NCBI GenBank assembly: GCA_028583685.1
Contig: JAMXIF010000073.1
Span: 7,111,631 to 7,175,630, forward strand
Direction of reading: 5' to 3'
Length of the DNA: 64,000 nt
Source: Petaurus breviceps papuanus
Taxonomy: Eukaryota; Chordata; Mammalia; Diprotodontia; Petauridae
Part shown: piece by piece, positions 34,772 through 47,500 of the stretch
Position numbering within the stretch: position 1 is the stretch's first letter
How the letters are laid out: each line of letters starts with the position of its first letter
Notes under the pieces: generated by a model
Databases searched by the model: none
What the model was told of the DNA's origin: nothing
Seen by the model: only the letters and a program-made list of their open reading frames with translations
Position numbers and translations under genes: made by a program

Positions 34772-37700
34772 CTTGTTTACCTTTCTATGTTTCTCTTGTG
34801 TCTTGTAATTGGAAGTTGAATTTTCCATTGAGCTCTGACTTTTTTTATCAGGAAGGTCTGGAAATCCATTATATCATTGAATGACCATCTCCTTGCCTGG
34901 AAGAATATGTTCAGTTTCTCTGGGTAGGTGATCCTTGGTTGTAACCTGAGCTCTTTTGCCTTGCGAAAAATTGTATTCTACTGCCTCCGATCTTTCAGTG
35001 TAGAGGCTGCCAGATCCTGTGCAATCCTCACTGTGGTTCCTCAATATTTGAAGTGTTTCTTTCTGGCTGCTTGTAGTATTTTCTCCTTTATCTGGTAATT
35101 CTGGAGTTTGGCCATAACATTTTGCAGACTTTTCAATTTGGGGTCTCTTTCAGGAGGTAACGGGTGGATTCTCTCTATTTCTGTTTTACCTTCTGGTTCT
35201 ACTATCTCAGGGCAATTTTCCTTGATGAGCTCTTGGAAGATGTTGTCCAGGCTCATTTTTTCATCATGATTTTCTGGTAGGCCTATGATTCTCAGATTAT
35301 CTCTCCTGGATTTGTTTTCCAAGTCAGTTATTTTTCCATTGAGATAATTTTATCTCTTTTTCTAATTTTTCATTTGTGATGTTTTGTTTAACTAATTCTT
35401 GGTTCCTCTTAGAGGATTTGGTTGATTCTAGTTTTTAGTGAATTATTTCCCTCAGTTTTTGGAGCTCCTTTTCCTTATCACACATTTTTCTTTTTAAGGA
35501 GCTGTTTCTTCATTGTAATGTTTTTCTAATTTTGCAATTTTGATTTTAAAAGAATTATTCATTTTATCTTCTATCTCTCTCATTTGGTTTTCAGAGTTCC
35601 TTTTTGAGCTCATCTAAGAATGCTTTCTGTACTTGAGACCAGTTCCCTGTTGAGGCTCCAGTTGTGAGTGTGGAGTCAACACTGTCTCCCTCTGAATTTG
35701 GTTCCTCCCTCTCACCATAGTAGGACTCCAGAGTCTTTGTCTTTGCAGTCTGCTTTCTACCCCTTTTGAGGCAGGGCCCTAGCCACACCCTTTCTCTAGG
35801 GTTCCCAAGCCTTTACTGTTTAAAGTTTTGTCCTGGGGCAATATGTTTTCAGGGTCAGAGGAGGGGATTGGAGCAGCTGGGGTTCACTCTGCCATCCTGG
35901 TCCCAGGAGGTCCAGATAAGAGCTTTTTAAATTTCTAGGCTTTGGATTGGTAGTCCCAGGAGCAGCTGCTGCCCCTGCCAGGGGCCCTGCATTTGACTCT
36001 TACCCTGCTCCATCCAGTCCCAGCCCTGCAGTGATAGGCCTAGCAGTGGCCCTTGGGGTTGGTGGGTCAACTTGCCGCTGCACCTCTCTGGGTGTCTCTT
36101 ACTCCATACTCTTATATTTATTGCTTACCCTTTCTAAAGAGTTTATGTAACCTTTGAACTCATGTCCTCTTGTCTTTTTTGGATGCTGGATGTCCCTTCA
36201 GACTCATATACTCCTTCTCCTGGGGCCCCTTACTATTGTTTGAGAAGGAGGTCTCCCTGCAACAAAACATTCTGGTGCTGCCTGTCTCCCTAAGTCTCTC
36301 ACCTCCACTGTTCTGACCCTGCTTTCCCGTACCCTTCCAAGAGGGTTAGGAAACTAACAATACCACTGTGGGCCTTCTTTCCTCTCAAAGGTCAGACACT
36401 ACAGGAATGAGTCCCTAACTTTCTCTTATGCCTTCCTTTTCCTTGTCTTAGTAATTATGCTATTTAGTGCTGAACTCTTCCTTACTACTGGGAGTAAACT
36501 GAGAGTTTTGCTTTTGAATTATATTATTTTTCCTTCTTTTCACTTTTATCTGCCCAGAATTATTAGCCTCTTTGATCCTTTTTATTCCCTAGAAGTGATC
36601 TTTTAATTGTTATGTCTTTGGCCATTAATCAGATTTTAAGATTTTTTTAAATTTAAGATTGAAGATTTTCTATAATATATATTATAGATATATATATATA
36701 TAATGTATAAAATATAATATAATCATTTAAAATAAAATTTTTTTTATTTTTGGGGAAAAAAATCCTTGTCTCACCCCAGAATCACAAGACAGTTGATTTA
36801 ATTGTTTAGACTTTTCTTCTTAACTGCTTATGTACCTTATGTTTTTCTCAAGTTTTTGTGTGTCACATATTTTGCTCATCTCAGGATTCTTTCAGTTAAA
36901 TGAGTTGATTATTCCTGTGTTGTTGAAAATCCTCTTATTTTCAAGTCTTGTGTAGCGTTGAGCTTTTCAAGATACACACACACATATACACACATACACA
37001 TAAGCATATTTACACACATGCATGTGCACGCATATTGTTATATTTACATAAATTTTTCTTCTTGGAAGCTTCCCCTATCAGCTTTGCTTTTTGGAATACC
37101 ACATTCTAGTTTGTTTGTTTTTTTTTTAAGATAAAGATTAGTCCTGGGATGTTTTTTCTTTGAGAGCTAAAATTCTTTCTCTTTGTTTTTTTTTTGTTTG
37201 TTGTTTGAAATTGAAATTATGAAGTTTAACCACTATGTTCCTTAGTAATTAAAATTTGAGATTTCTCTTGATTGGTGATATGTTGATTTTAGCAATCAAT
37301 ATTTTTACATTTTGATTTCAGTGCTTGAGGAAAATTTTCTTGTGTTATTTCTTGAAAATGGTAGACTTAATTTAACCTCATCATATTTTTTTGGAGATTG
37401 CTTTCATTTTTAGGTTATATCTTCACATCTTTTCCTCAAACTCAGCAGCTTTGATATATAGAGACCTCATATATGTGTTCTTTTATTACTGTTATTCTTT
37501 AATTCTGTTTTGCCAAGTTTGCATACAGATCTGTATTTTTAAGTTTCACTCATGTCATTTCATTTTTTAGAGTCTTCTATTTTGAAGAGTTTTTCTGTTA
37601 TATATTTTAAGTTGTTTCTTCTCTTGTTTTGTCATGAGTTCTTTGAGGGCACTGATGTTTGCCTTCACTTAAATCATAGTTTTCATTGTTACTTCCTTTT

Positions 37701-38483
37701 TATACATTCTTTCGTCTAATTATTATATTTTAACTTTTCATATCTTTTTGGAACTATTCTGCAGTTTTTTGATGTTGCTTTCTTACTTCTGGTGACCTAT
37801 AGAATATATCTGGCTTCTTTTTTCATCAAGGGACTTTTATTTCTTCTTGGTCATTTTTCCTTCTTTGTGCTACTGTATTTTTTCTACTTAGGATTTAGGT
37901 TTATTCCCAGCCTTGCTTCATTGACCTTTTTGCCTTCTTTCTCAGTTTTCTAAGTTAATTTTAAATGAGATGTCTTCACATTTTGACCCTACCCCTAACT
38001 ACTGCCTTGGATTTTTCCTATCGAGTTTCAGAGTTCTCCTTGAGCTGGGTCAGAGGAGTGGGGAGGGGAGTCAGATGTGGAGAGGGTAGACAGGTGCTAT
38101 GTGGTGGATGTCCCACTGTGTTGTCCCTCTTCCACTTCATGGACATGTGTGGGCCCTCCCTCCCACATGATCTCTTCTTTTAATGCATCCTCTAACTCAC
38201 ACTGGATGAGTGTAGTACTCTTTTCTTCTCTTAAAGGATGGGCATATGGTGAGGTCAGACTGAGTCACTGCTCTGGAAAGAGAGCTGTAGAAAATGCTCT
38301 AGGAAAGCTCTAAATGGAGATGTCTGTTCTGGGCAATTTGTGGCTCCTCAGCTTAACCCTGGAGTGTAAATGGAGAAGGTTTTTTTTTGTTTGGGATATT
38401 TCCCATCATCTCTTCTTATCTTATTTTTTTTGCTTTTTGGAGGGTATTTGGGGTTAAGTGACTTGCCCAAGGTCACACGGCTG

Positions 38484-38528
<45 letters not shown>

Positions 38529-41500
38529 TGTGTGTGTTAAGTGTCTGAGGCTGGATCCAAACCCAGGTCCCGACTCCAGGGCCCGTGCTCTATTCACTGT
38601 ACCACCTAGCTGCCCCTTCTTCTTATCTTACTAACTATGTATTGTTGATTTGAAGTGGTCTCGGTTCTGTGAATAACTCTGATCCACCTTAGTCTAAGTG
38701 ACCTCTTTGATTCGTTGTCATTGTCAGGAGATGAATAAGTGTTATAATTTAGCTGTTTTATCTTTTAATGTTTTATGTGAAATATCCCAAATTCCTTAGA
38801 ACACTCGTCTCCAGCCAGTAGAGGGAATTACTTGTTACCATAATCTCCTTTTTGCTGTTTGTAAATTCTTGGCAGGGTGGGAAACACAATTTCCCTCATG
38901 AAAAGTTTTGGAGATTCCCCTGGCTTATTGTCTAACATAAATTCATTCTGATGTTGCTTTAAAATGAAAGAACCTTAAATCTATACTTAGTTTTGTTTAG
39001 TAATTTAAGTATTAATAAATAAATTTGACTCTTGGAATTTTCATTTCTTTTTAGATATTACCTTGCTAAGTAATTCAGTGCTAAGTAGTGAATATTTCTA
39101 CGATGGATATTGCTCTCCGTTGAAGTATACTGACAAGGCAGTATCATCTAGCAAGTTATCTAACAAACTCAAGCAAAGTTCGCTTCCACCTCATATCAGT
39201 CAGATATATAATGAATTATCTCTGATACATCAGAAACTGCAGGTGAGACATGATGAATTGTGAATTTTGAAATGTTTAATATTCTTAGCAGTTAGCATCC
39301 AATAAAATTTGAATCTAAAGTATATTAATTAAAAGCAGTGGGTTTAATGATGAGGGAAAAATCAATGTTCGTCTGTGAGAACGTTTTTAAGGCAAAGAAA
39401 TGGATGGATGGGTATGGGGACAATGTCCAAAGGTAAATTACACTAGGCAGATAAAGATCTATTTGTTTTATGACTGGTTTCACTTCTTTGTGATTTTGGC
39501 CGGGGGGAGGGGGGATGGATATCCAGGGTCATACAGGCAGCTCACAATAGCAGTCATCTGGACTTGAACTCAGGTTTTTCTGATACTATGCCAGGCTGTC
39601 TCCTGCAGGATAATAAAATCATAAATTTAGAACTTGAAAGAAAGTCAGTTTCCTTTTCCGAGCTTTAAGTTTTTCATCTGTAAAATCGGAGATTTGTAGT
39701 GGGGTTCTTAGTTCCTTCTCCCTTCCCCTTTCCCTTAGTATCTCAGCAGTTCCCTTTGATGAACATTACTCCATGGAGGGTTCTCCATATCCCTAGTAAA
39801 TGCACTTTACATTTTTTCTTCACAAAACTTCTTAAGGAAACGCTTTTTAAGAAAATTACCTTACTCCAAATCTGTCCTTTAGAGTAAAGGTAGGTGGTAT
39901 TTTTCTTGTAATAATAGAGAGTGTGACATAATCTTAAATTCTGGGCCCCTGTTGGCAGAAAAATTCCCTTTCATTGGTTGTAAGAATTTATTGGTTGTAA
40001 AATTTCAAAGAAGGAGTGTCCTTGTTTTTGTGTGAGTCCCTGCAATTTAGGGTCTTTGGTCATGTTATTACTATGTTTGTAATTCATGAAGTTTCATTTT
40101 TTGAAGAAATTAAATGTGTAACATTTTCTCTTTCAGTTTGCAGCCTGATTATAAGTATTGGCCACAAACATTCTTGAAATCTTTCATAAGAGATTTGTGA
40201 GCAGAAAAAAGCATCAGTCTTTTGCTCATTCTTAAAATAGTGTTATTACATTCTTGTTCTTAATAGATCAGTTTATTCACTGAGAGAGCTGTTAGCATGC
40301 CTTGGTTTAAGGGCAGAAACACAAGTGTGGGCAGCTGTCACACGATTCTCTTGAAGGACAAGCTTTCCCTGATTTAGCACATTCATATATATTCTTTTAT
40401 AAGATTTCTGTTAAAATTTCCTCATAATGCTATTTCTAGCTATTGTGTAATCTACATTTTAGTGAGACTCCTAAGTGTTTTCTAAAGAATGTTTATTTCA
40501 TTGAATGAAAACTTTCACCAAAGAAAGAAAAGTTTTGCATCAAATATATGTGTATTTTCGTTTTGCCTAAAAAAAACTTTTAAAAACTTGATATTTTGAT
40601 ACAGCAAGAAACTGCTGGACAGCAGGAGTTTGCTGCACAACTTCATAAGCGAGAACATTTTTTAAGTCAAAAAGAAGAACTGCTAATCCAACATGAAGTT
40701 GCTTTGACTAAAATTAAAAGTGTTGAAGAAGAAATTCATACAAAATTTCAAATTATGAAAGAGGTAACTTTATATAGAAAGATTCCAGTTTAATGTAAAC
40801 AGTTTTCTTCTTGACAAGGTTAGTTTAAAAGCTGATTTTTTACTACTTGATTTCATCACAAGTTTACTTGGTATGAAGATGACCCTATAGAAATTAACAT
40901 TTATTTTCCTTTGGATTTAGGCAAAGTAGGACTTAGAAGCTTGAATCAGTGTAAAGAAGGAGGTGTATGTTGAATGAAACTTTTTCAAGCAGTGATATTT
41001 TTCTGCTCTTTTTGTTTTTAATTTTTTTTTCCTTTTTTTTTGGGGGGGGGACAGGCAATTGGGGTTAAGCAACTTGCCCAAGGTCACATGGCTAGTAAGT
41101 GTGTCAGGTGTCTGAGCCAGATTTGAACTCAGGTCCTTCTGACTCCAGGGCTGGTGCTCTATTCACTGTGCCACCTAGCTGCCCTCTTTTTCTGCTTTTG
41201 TGGTTTTCAGCCAAAAGTAAAGCTAAGAGCTTGAGACAAAATGAAGCTTACTAGTGATAATTTTAAAGCTGTTAGATGAGAAAAATGTAATGAATTTAAT
41301 TAGATGCTTATTTCCTGTGCTCCCTAATGAAAGAGATTTGCCCTGCCAGGAAATATTACGAAACCCTAGATTATGTGCTCTTCTGTATTCTGGTTTCTTA
41401 CTCAAATGTTTGTTTTATGGGATGGATTTTTAGTATCTCTTGGATTTGAAACAGTTTGTACTAGTGAGTGATGTACTAGCACTTAACACATTGTCTGGCA

Positions 41501-44500
41501 TATATTAGACTGAACAAATGCTTGTTGATTTTTTGACTTAACTATAATTTGATGAAATAAAATTATTTTTTCTTAAGCTCCTGGTATCAAAATTCCAATA
41601 GGAATGTCCAGGCTGAGTGAAGAGGCAGTGTGGCACAGTCAAAAGGACAGGGGATATGGAGTCAGAAGACCTGGGTCTGAATCCCAACACTGCCACTTAC
41701 TGCTTATGTGGCTTTGGGCAAGTCACTTAACCTTTCTGGGCCTCGGTTTCCTCATTTGTAAAATAAAAGGATTGAATTGGGTGACATGTAAAATCTCCTT
41801 TAGCTCCAAATCTTTGAATCTCTAATAAGGGTCATTGGTTTTCCATTTCTCTTTGCGCCATCTAGTGAGACTGTTTTTTCCATGCCTCTATACCTGCTGT
41901 GCTTAAAATGGCTACAGTAATTACCCTTAATTTTCATAATATTTATATAATTCACTTGAGAACAGTCTTGATTTTGGTTCTTAGTACTGTGAAACCTTCA
42001 AGCAACCTGCTTTTTAAAATACATTATGAATTCATTGAATGAGAGGAAAGAGAATTAATAAGTTTCAGCAGTTTATCTCTAAAGCTTGTCATTCTTTTTT
42101 TAATTTGTAAAATAGGGAAAAGTTGGTTTGAATCTTCATCTGCTTTATGTACTCCATCAATTTTTTATACCTTTTTTTTTTTTTAAAGCAATCGGGGTTA
42201 AGTAACTTGCTCAAGGTTACACTGCCAGTTATTTCTGGGTGTGGTGCTGAGTATCTGAGCCCAGATTTGATCCAGGTCATCCCGACACTGGAGCAGGTGC
42301 TCTTACTCGCTTTGCTACCTGGCCACCCCTGATTATTCTTTTCATACTTGGTCATCATTCAGTTTTAGAGATGGTACTATTAAGAAACTCAGCTCCTTAA
42401 TAACACCAAATATTTGGTCTGATGCATCTTTTGAACATCTGTTTCCTAGTATTAGTTTCTGCTTTATCTTAACCATTTTAAACTACTCTAGATCCTTCCC
42501 TGTTTATCACTGTAGTAAATGAGATACACCTAGGCTCTGTCTACATCATGCCCCCAAATTGTCTGGCTCTTATTCGTTGACAAAACAAACCATTCATACT
42601 GGTTTGTTGTTATCATGTAGATACATAAAACATCTGGTTGATTGGTTTATTATTCCTAGGTAGTTGAATTATTCATACAATCTTAATTTGAAATTGAACA
42701 TTTGGGCAACTGACAGGTATATTTCATTGGGTCTTTTCCTTTGAGTTTTGCTCTGTCAGAACTTGGGATTTTTTGGGAAGATATCAAATGCTGATTAATT
42801 TATTTTCTTTTAACATAAATTTTCCAACATTACATATCTCTTGGTATTTCATAAATGTTATTTGTGATATCTTTGTCATTATATTATTTTTCTGCATTTG
42901 ATTCTATTCATTATCAAAAATAGATGCTTGAGTTTTATTCTTAGTGATCTGAACTTGGATCAAGTGACCACAGTTCTTATGATAATTAAGTCATGAGGTG
43001 TAGTGAGCTTTGTGTCATAAAGTTTTATGATTTTGTTTAATCTGCATTATTTAAAATAACTTTAAAATAGCAATAACTTAGTCAATTTATGTTAATTGGT
43101 AACTTTCTGAAAATATTGATGATACTGTATCCTTACCTAATTTTTAGAAGTTATTTTTTTCCCTTAAGCATCACATTGAAGAAATTAAGCGCTTAACAGA
43201 AGCTCTTAAAGAAAAGACTAAAGAAAACAAGAGGCTAAAGTCATCTTTTGACACATTGAAAGAATTAAATGATACCCTGAAAAAACAGGCAAGAGTTATT
43301 TTCATTCTTATTTGTGTATAAAACTTAAATCTTAAGAAACATTATGTTTAGAGAAAGTTTGGTAACAATAGTAATTTTATCAAAGACTGATTTTAAACAT
43401 GACGATTCTGAAGTAATCATTTTTTTCCTGAATCACTTTGGGTAACTAACTTAGATATTGATAATATACGATTTCTGTAGATTACAAAGCGATCACTAGA
43501 ATTTTGAAAAACAGACAAACTAGGGGCAGCTAGGTGGCACAGTGAATAGAGCACTGGCCCAGGAGTCAGAAGGACCTGAGTTCACATCTGGCCTCAGACG
43601 CTTGACGCTTAACTGGCTGTGTGACCTGGGCAAGTCACTTGCCCCCAATTACCTTGCCTTCCCCCCTCCAAAGAAAACAAAACAAAAACAGAAGAACAAA
43701 CTCGTCTTTACTAGCCAATGAAAGAAATATTCTGGCTTTGGGAATAAATTGATGTCTTAAAATACTGGCTTCTGGCCATGTTGACTGCCTTAAGCTACTG
43801 TTTTGTAGCCTTGGTTTCTCAGTGTTATTCTTTTTTCACTTCTGAAAATTTCAAATCTCAGTCTCTTGGTGGTGGAAAAATCATGGAAGGAAAAAGAAGA
43901 TTCTCTCTCTTTCTGTTTGTCTTTTTGTGTCTGCCTTTATCTGTTATGTTTGAGGAAGAGAGATGTATGGATAATATGCTAAGCATTGGGATACAAATAG
44001 AAAAAGCAAGACAGTTCCTGTTGAAAGGTACAGTGGCAAAGCAGATGATAACGCATCTTTTTAAATGTCTTTTCCACTGAAAAAAGCATATTTCTGATGT
44101 TTAGTTATTTGACAATACATTTGTGGTGAGAATCTCCTTTTTCATTTCTTCAGTACTTGTGGGGGTTTTTGTTTGTTTTTTTGCTTTTTGGAGGGGGAAG
44201 ACAGGGCATTTGGGGTTAAGTGACTTGCCCAAGGTCACACAGCTAGTAAGTGTTAAGTATCTGAGGTTGGATTTGAACTCAGGTCCTCCTGACTCTACGG
44301 TCAGTGTTGTATTTTCACTGCACCACCTAATCGCTCCAGTACTTGTGTTTTTTGAGAAGAGTAGTGGACAACAGCACCTACAGAGACAGTTGACAGGTTG
44401 TAGCTTCACAGGCATTACTTTCCAGGACAATGACTTGTGGTCTGAGAGAGCATTGATACTTCTGGGGCTCTGGGGTTTATCTCTGCCCCTTGGATGGCAT

Positions 44501-47500
44501 TCAGTCACTGGGGAGTGTTGCTGCTGGTTAGAATGACAGCCCCCTTCTCTACAATAGTTGTTCTCCTATGAGACATTGATTTGAAACAGGCCTGATAGTT
44601 TGTAGGATATTGCACTTCCTAGGGCTCTTGGATTCTGGGTTTCCAGGGCAGTCTCCATTAGGATGGAAGGAGGGATGATGGTCAAGGTGGTGTTCGTTGG
44701 AATTGCCTAGCACATGCTGTTTTTTGTTTCTCCCTCAGAACCCCTTACTGCATAAGCCAAGCTCACTTTCCTGCCCTATATGTATATGGCAACACATGGT
44801 GTTGAGGACGGTGGAATGCCTCTTGAGATTTGCTCCTCTGGATGTTGACTGCAGAGGCCAGGCTGGGAGGAGTGCTGGTGGTCTGGGGGTGCTGCTCTCC
44901 CTGGGTCTCTTGGGCTTGCCTGCCCATTGGTTGCCAGTTGGTATTGGTTGTGATGGGACTGGTAAGTCCCTGTACTACAAAGGTTGCTTCCCTCTGTAAT
45001 AGCTGTGGGAGGTGGGCTACAATTTGGACTATTGGTCTTGGGGGCACTGCTTTTCCTGGTGTTCTTAGGCTCTAAGTTCTGATCTGTTTCTAATGTAACC
45101 AGAAGGGAGGTGGTGTCAAAGTGGTGATAGTGGTTGGACCCACATGGCATATGCCACTTCATCTCTCCTCAGGGCACCTCACTGCTTTTTTTTTAAATTA
45201 AATTTTATGTTTATTTTTAGTTTACATCATTCATTTCCACAAGATTTTGAGTTACAAATTTTCTCCTCGTCTCTCCCCCCCCACCCCAAAGCAGTGATCC
45301 CCATGTATACCCCCTCCCCCAATCTCTCTTTCCTATATCTTTCCCCATGCCCCCTCGGACTTTCCAGTAGGGCAAGATGGATCTCTGTGCCCCAGTGCCT
45401 GTATATCTTATTTCCCAGGTGCAGATAAAATAATTAATAATAATAATAAATATATACATATTTACATATGTGTGTGTATTTTTTTTTAAACATTTGATTT
45501 TAAAACTTTGAATTCCAAATTCTTTCCCTTCCTCCACCGTCAACCACCCTTACTGGGAAGATAAACAATTCAATATAGGTTGTGCATGTGTAATTATGCA
45601 AAACATTTCCATAGTGGATATATTGTGAAAGACTGACTATATTTCCCTCCATCCTATCCCATCCCCACTTGTTCTATTCTCTACTTTGACCCTGTCCCTT
45701 TTCAAAAGTGTGTGCTTCCAACTTCCCTCCCCCCAACCTGCCCTCCCTTCCATCATCCCCCCTCTCATCCCCTTCCCCTCTACTCTCCTGTACGGTGAAA
45801 TACCCGATTTAGTGTGTATGTCATTCCTTCCCTAAGGCAAATTCAGTGAGAATAAGGATGACCCATTCCCTTTTGCCTTCCTTTTCTTCCCCTCCATTGT
45901 AACCATTTTCCCTTGCCTCTTTTATATGAGATAATTTACCTCATTCTATCTCTTCCCATCTCCTCTCATTATATTCGTCTCATCTCTTAATTTCACCTTT
46001 TAAGAATCATCCCTTACTATTCAATTGGTCCTGTGCCCTCTGTATATACCTGTACACATATATACACAAACTCACATGTATATTCATACTCCCATATACT
46101 CCCCTATATAGACATATATATGTATGTATACATACATATATATGTACATTTATATTCCCTTCAACTATTCTCATACAGAGAAAAGTTTCAGAAATTACAG
46201 TCATTGTTTTTCCATGTAGAAATGTTAATAGTTCAACTTTGATAAGTTCCTTATGATTTCTTTTCCTTGTTTACCTTCTCATGCTTCTCTTGCTTCTTGT
46301 ATCTGAATGTCAAATTTTCTATTCAACTCTGTTTTTTTCATCAAGAATGCTTGAAAGTCCTCTATTCCACTGAATGACCATATTTTCCCCTGAAACATGA
46401 TACTCAGTTTTGCTGGGTAGGTGATTCTTGGTTTTAATCCTTTGCCCTCCGGAATATGATATTCCAAGCCCTTCGATCCCTCAGTGTAGAAGCTGCCAGA
46501 TCCTGTGTTATCTTGATTGTGTTTCCACAGTATTCAAATTGTTTCTTCCTGGCTGCTTATAATATTTTTTTCCTTTATCTGGAAATTCTGGAACCTGGCT
46601 ATAATATTCCTCTGAGTTAGGGCGGCTAGGTGGTGCAGTGAATAGAGCACCAGCCCTGCAGTTAGGAGGACCTGAGTTCAAATCTGGCCTCAGACACTTA
46701 ACAAAAACTAGCCCTGTGATCTTGGCAAGTCACTCAACCCCAATTGCCTTCCAAAAAGCAAAAAAAAAATTAAAAATATATTCCTAGGAGTTTTGGGGAT
46801 CTTTTTCCGGAAGTGATCAGTGGATTCTTTCAACCTCTATTTTGCCCTCTGGTTCTAAAACATCAGGACAGTTTTTCTTGAGAATTTCTTGAAGGATGAT
46901 TTCTAGGTTCTTTTTTTGATCATAGCTTTCAGGTAGTCCAATAAATTTTTTCCCTTTTTTTTGGAGAGCAGTTGGTGTTAAGTGACTTGCCCAAGGTCAC
47001 ACGGCTAGTTTTTGTGTGTGTATGTTAAGTGTCTGACGCCGGAATTGAACTCAGGTACTCCTGACTCCAGGTCTGGTGCTCTATTCACTGTGCCACCTAG
47101 CTGCTCCTAGTCCAATAATTTTTAAATTATCTCTCCTGGATATATTTTCCAGGTCAGTGGTTTTCCCAATGAGATATTTCACATTGCCTTCTATTTTTCA
47201 TTTGTTTTGATCTGTTCAATAGTATCTTGATTTCTCATAAAGTCTCTAGTTTCCATTTGCTCCAATTTAATTCTGAAAGAATGATTCTCCTCATTGAGCT
47301 TTTGAGATTTTTTTTCCATCTGGCAATTCGGCTTTTTAAGACATTCTTCTCCTCATTGCCTTTTTGAGCCTCTTTTGTCATTTGAGTTAGTCTGTTTTTT
47401 AAGGTATTATTTTCTTCAGTCAGGTTGTTGACTCTTTTCACAATTTTCTTGCATCATTCTCATTTTTCTAACCAATTTTTCCTCCAGTTCTCTTATTTAG

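Noticed and set aside
44101-45162. Overlapping frames of 94-137 codons on both strands
   Set aside because: The first two are SINE A read in both directions. The rest lie in a GC-richer block and resemble nothing known.
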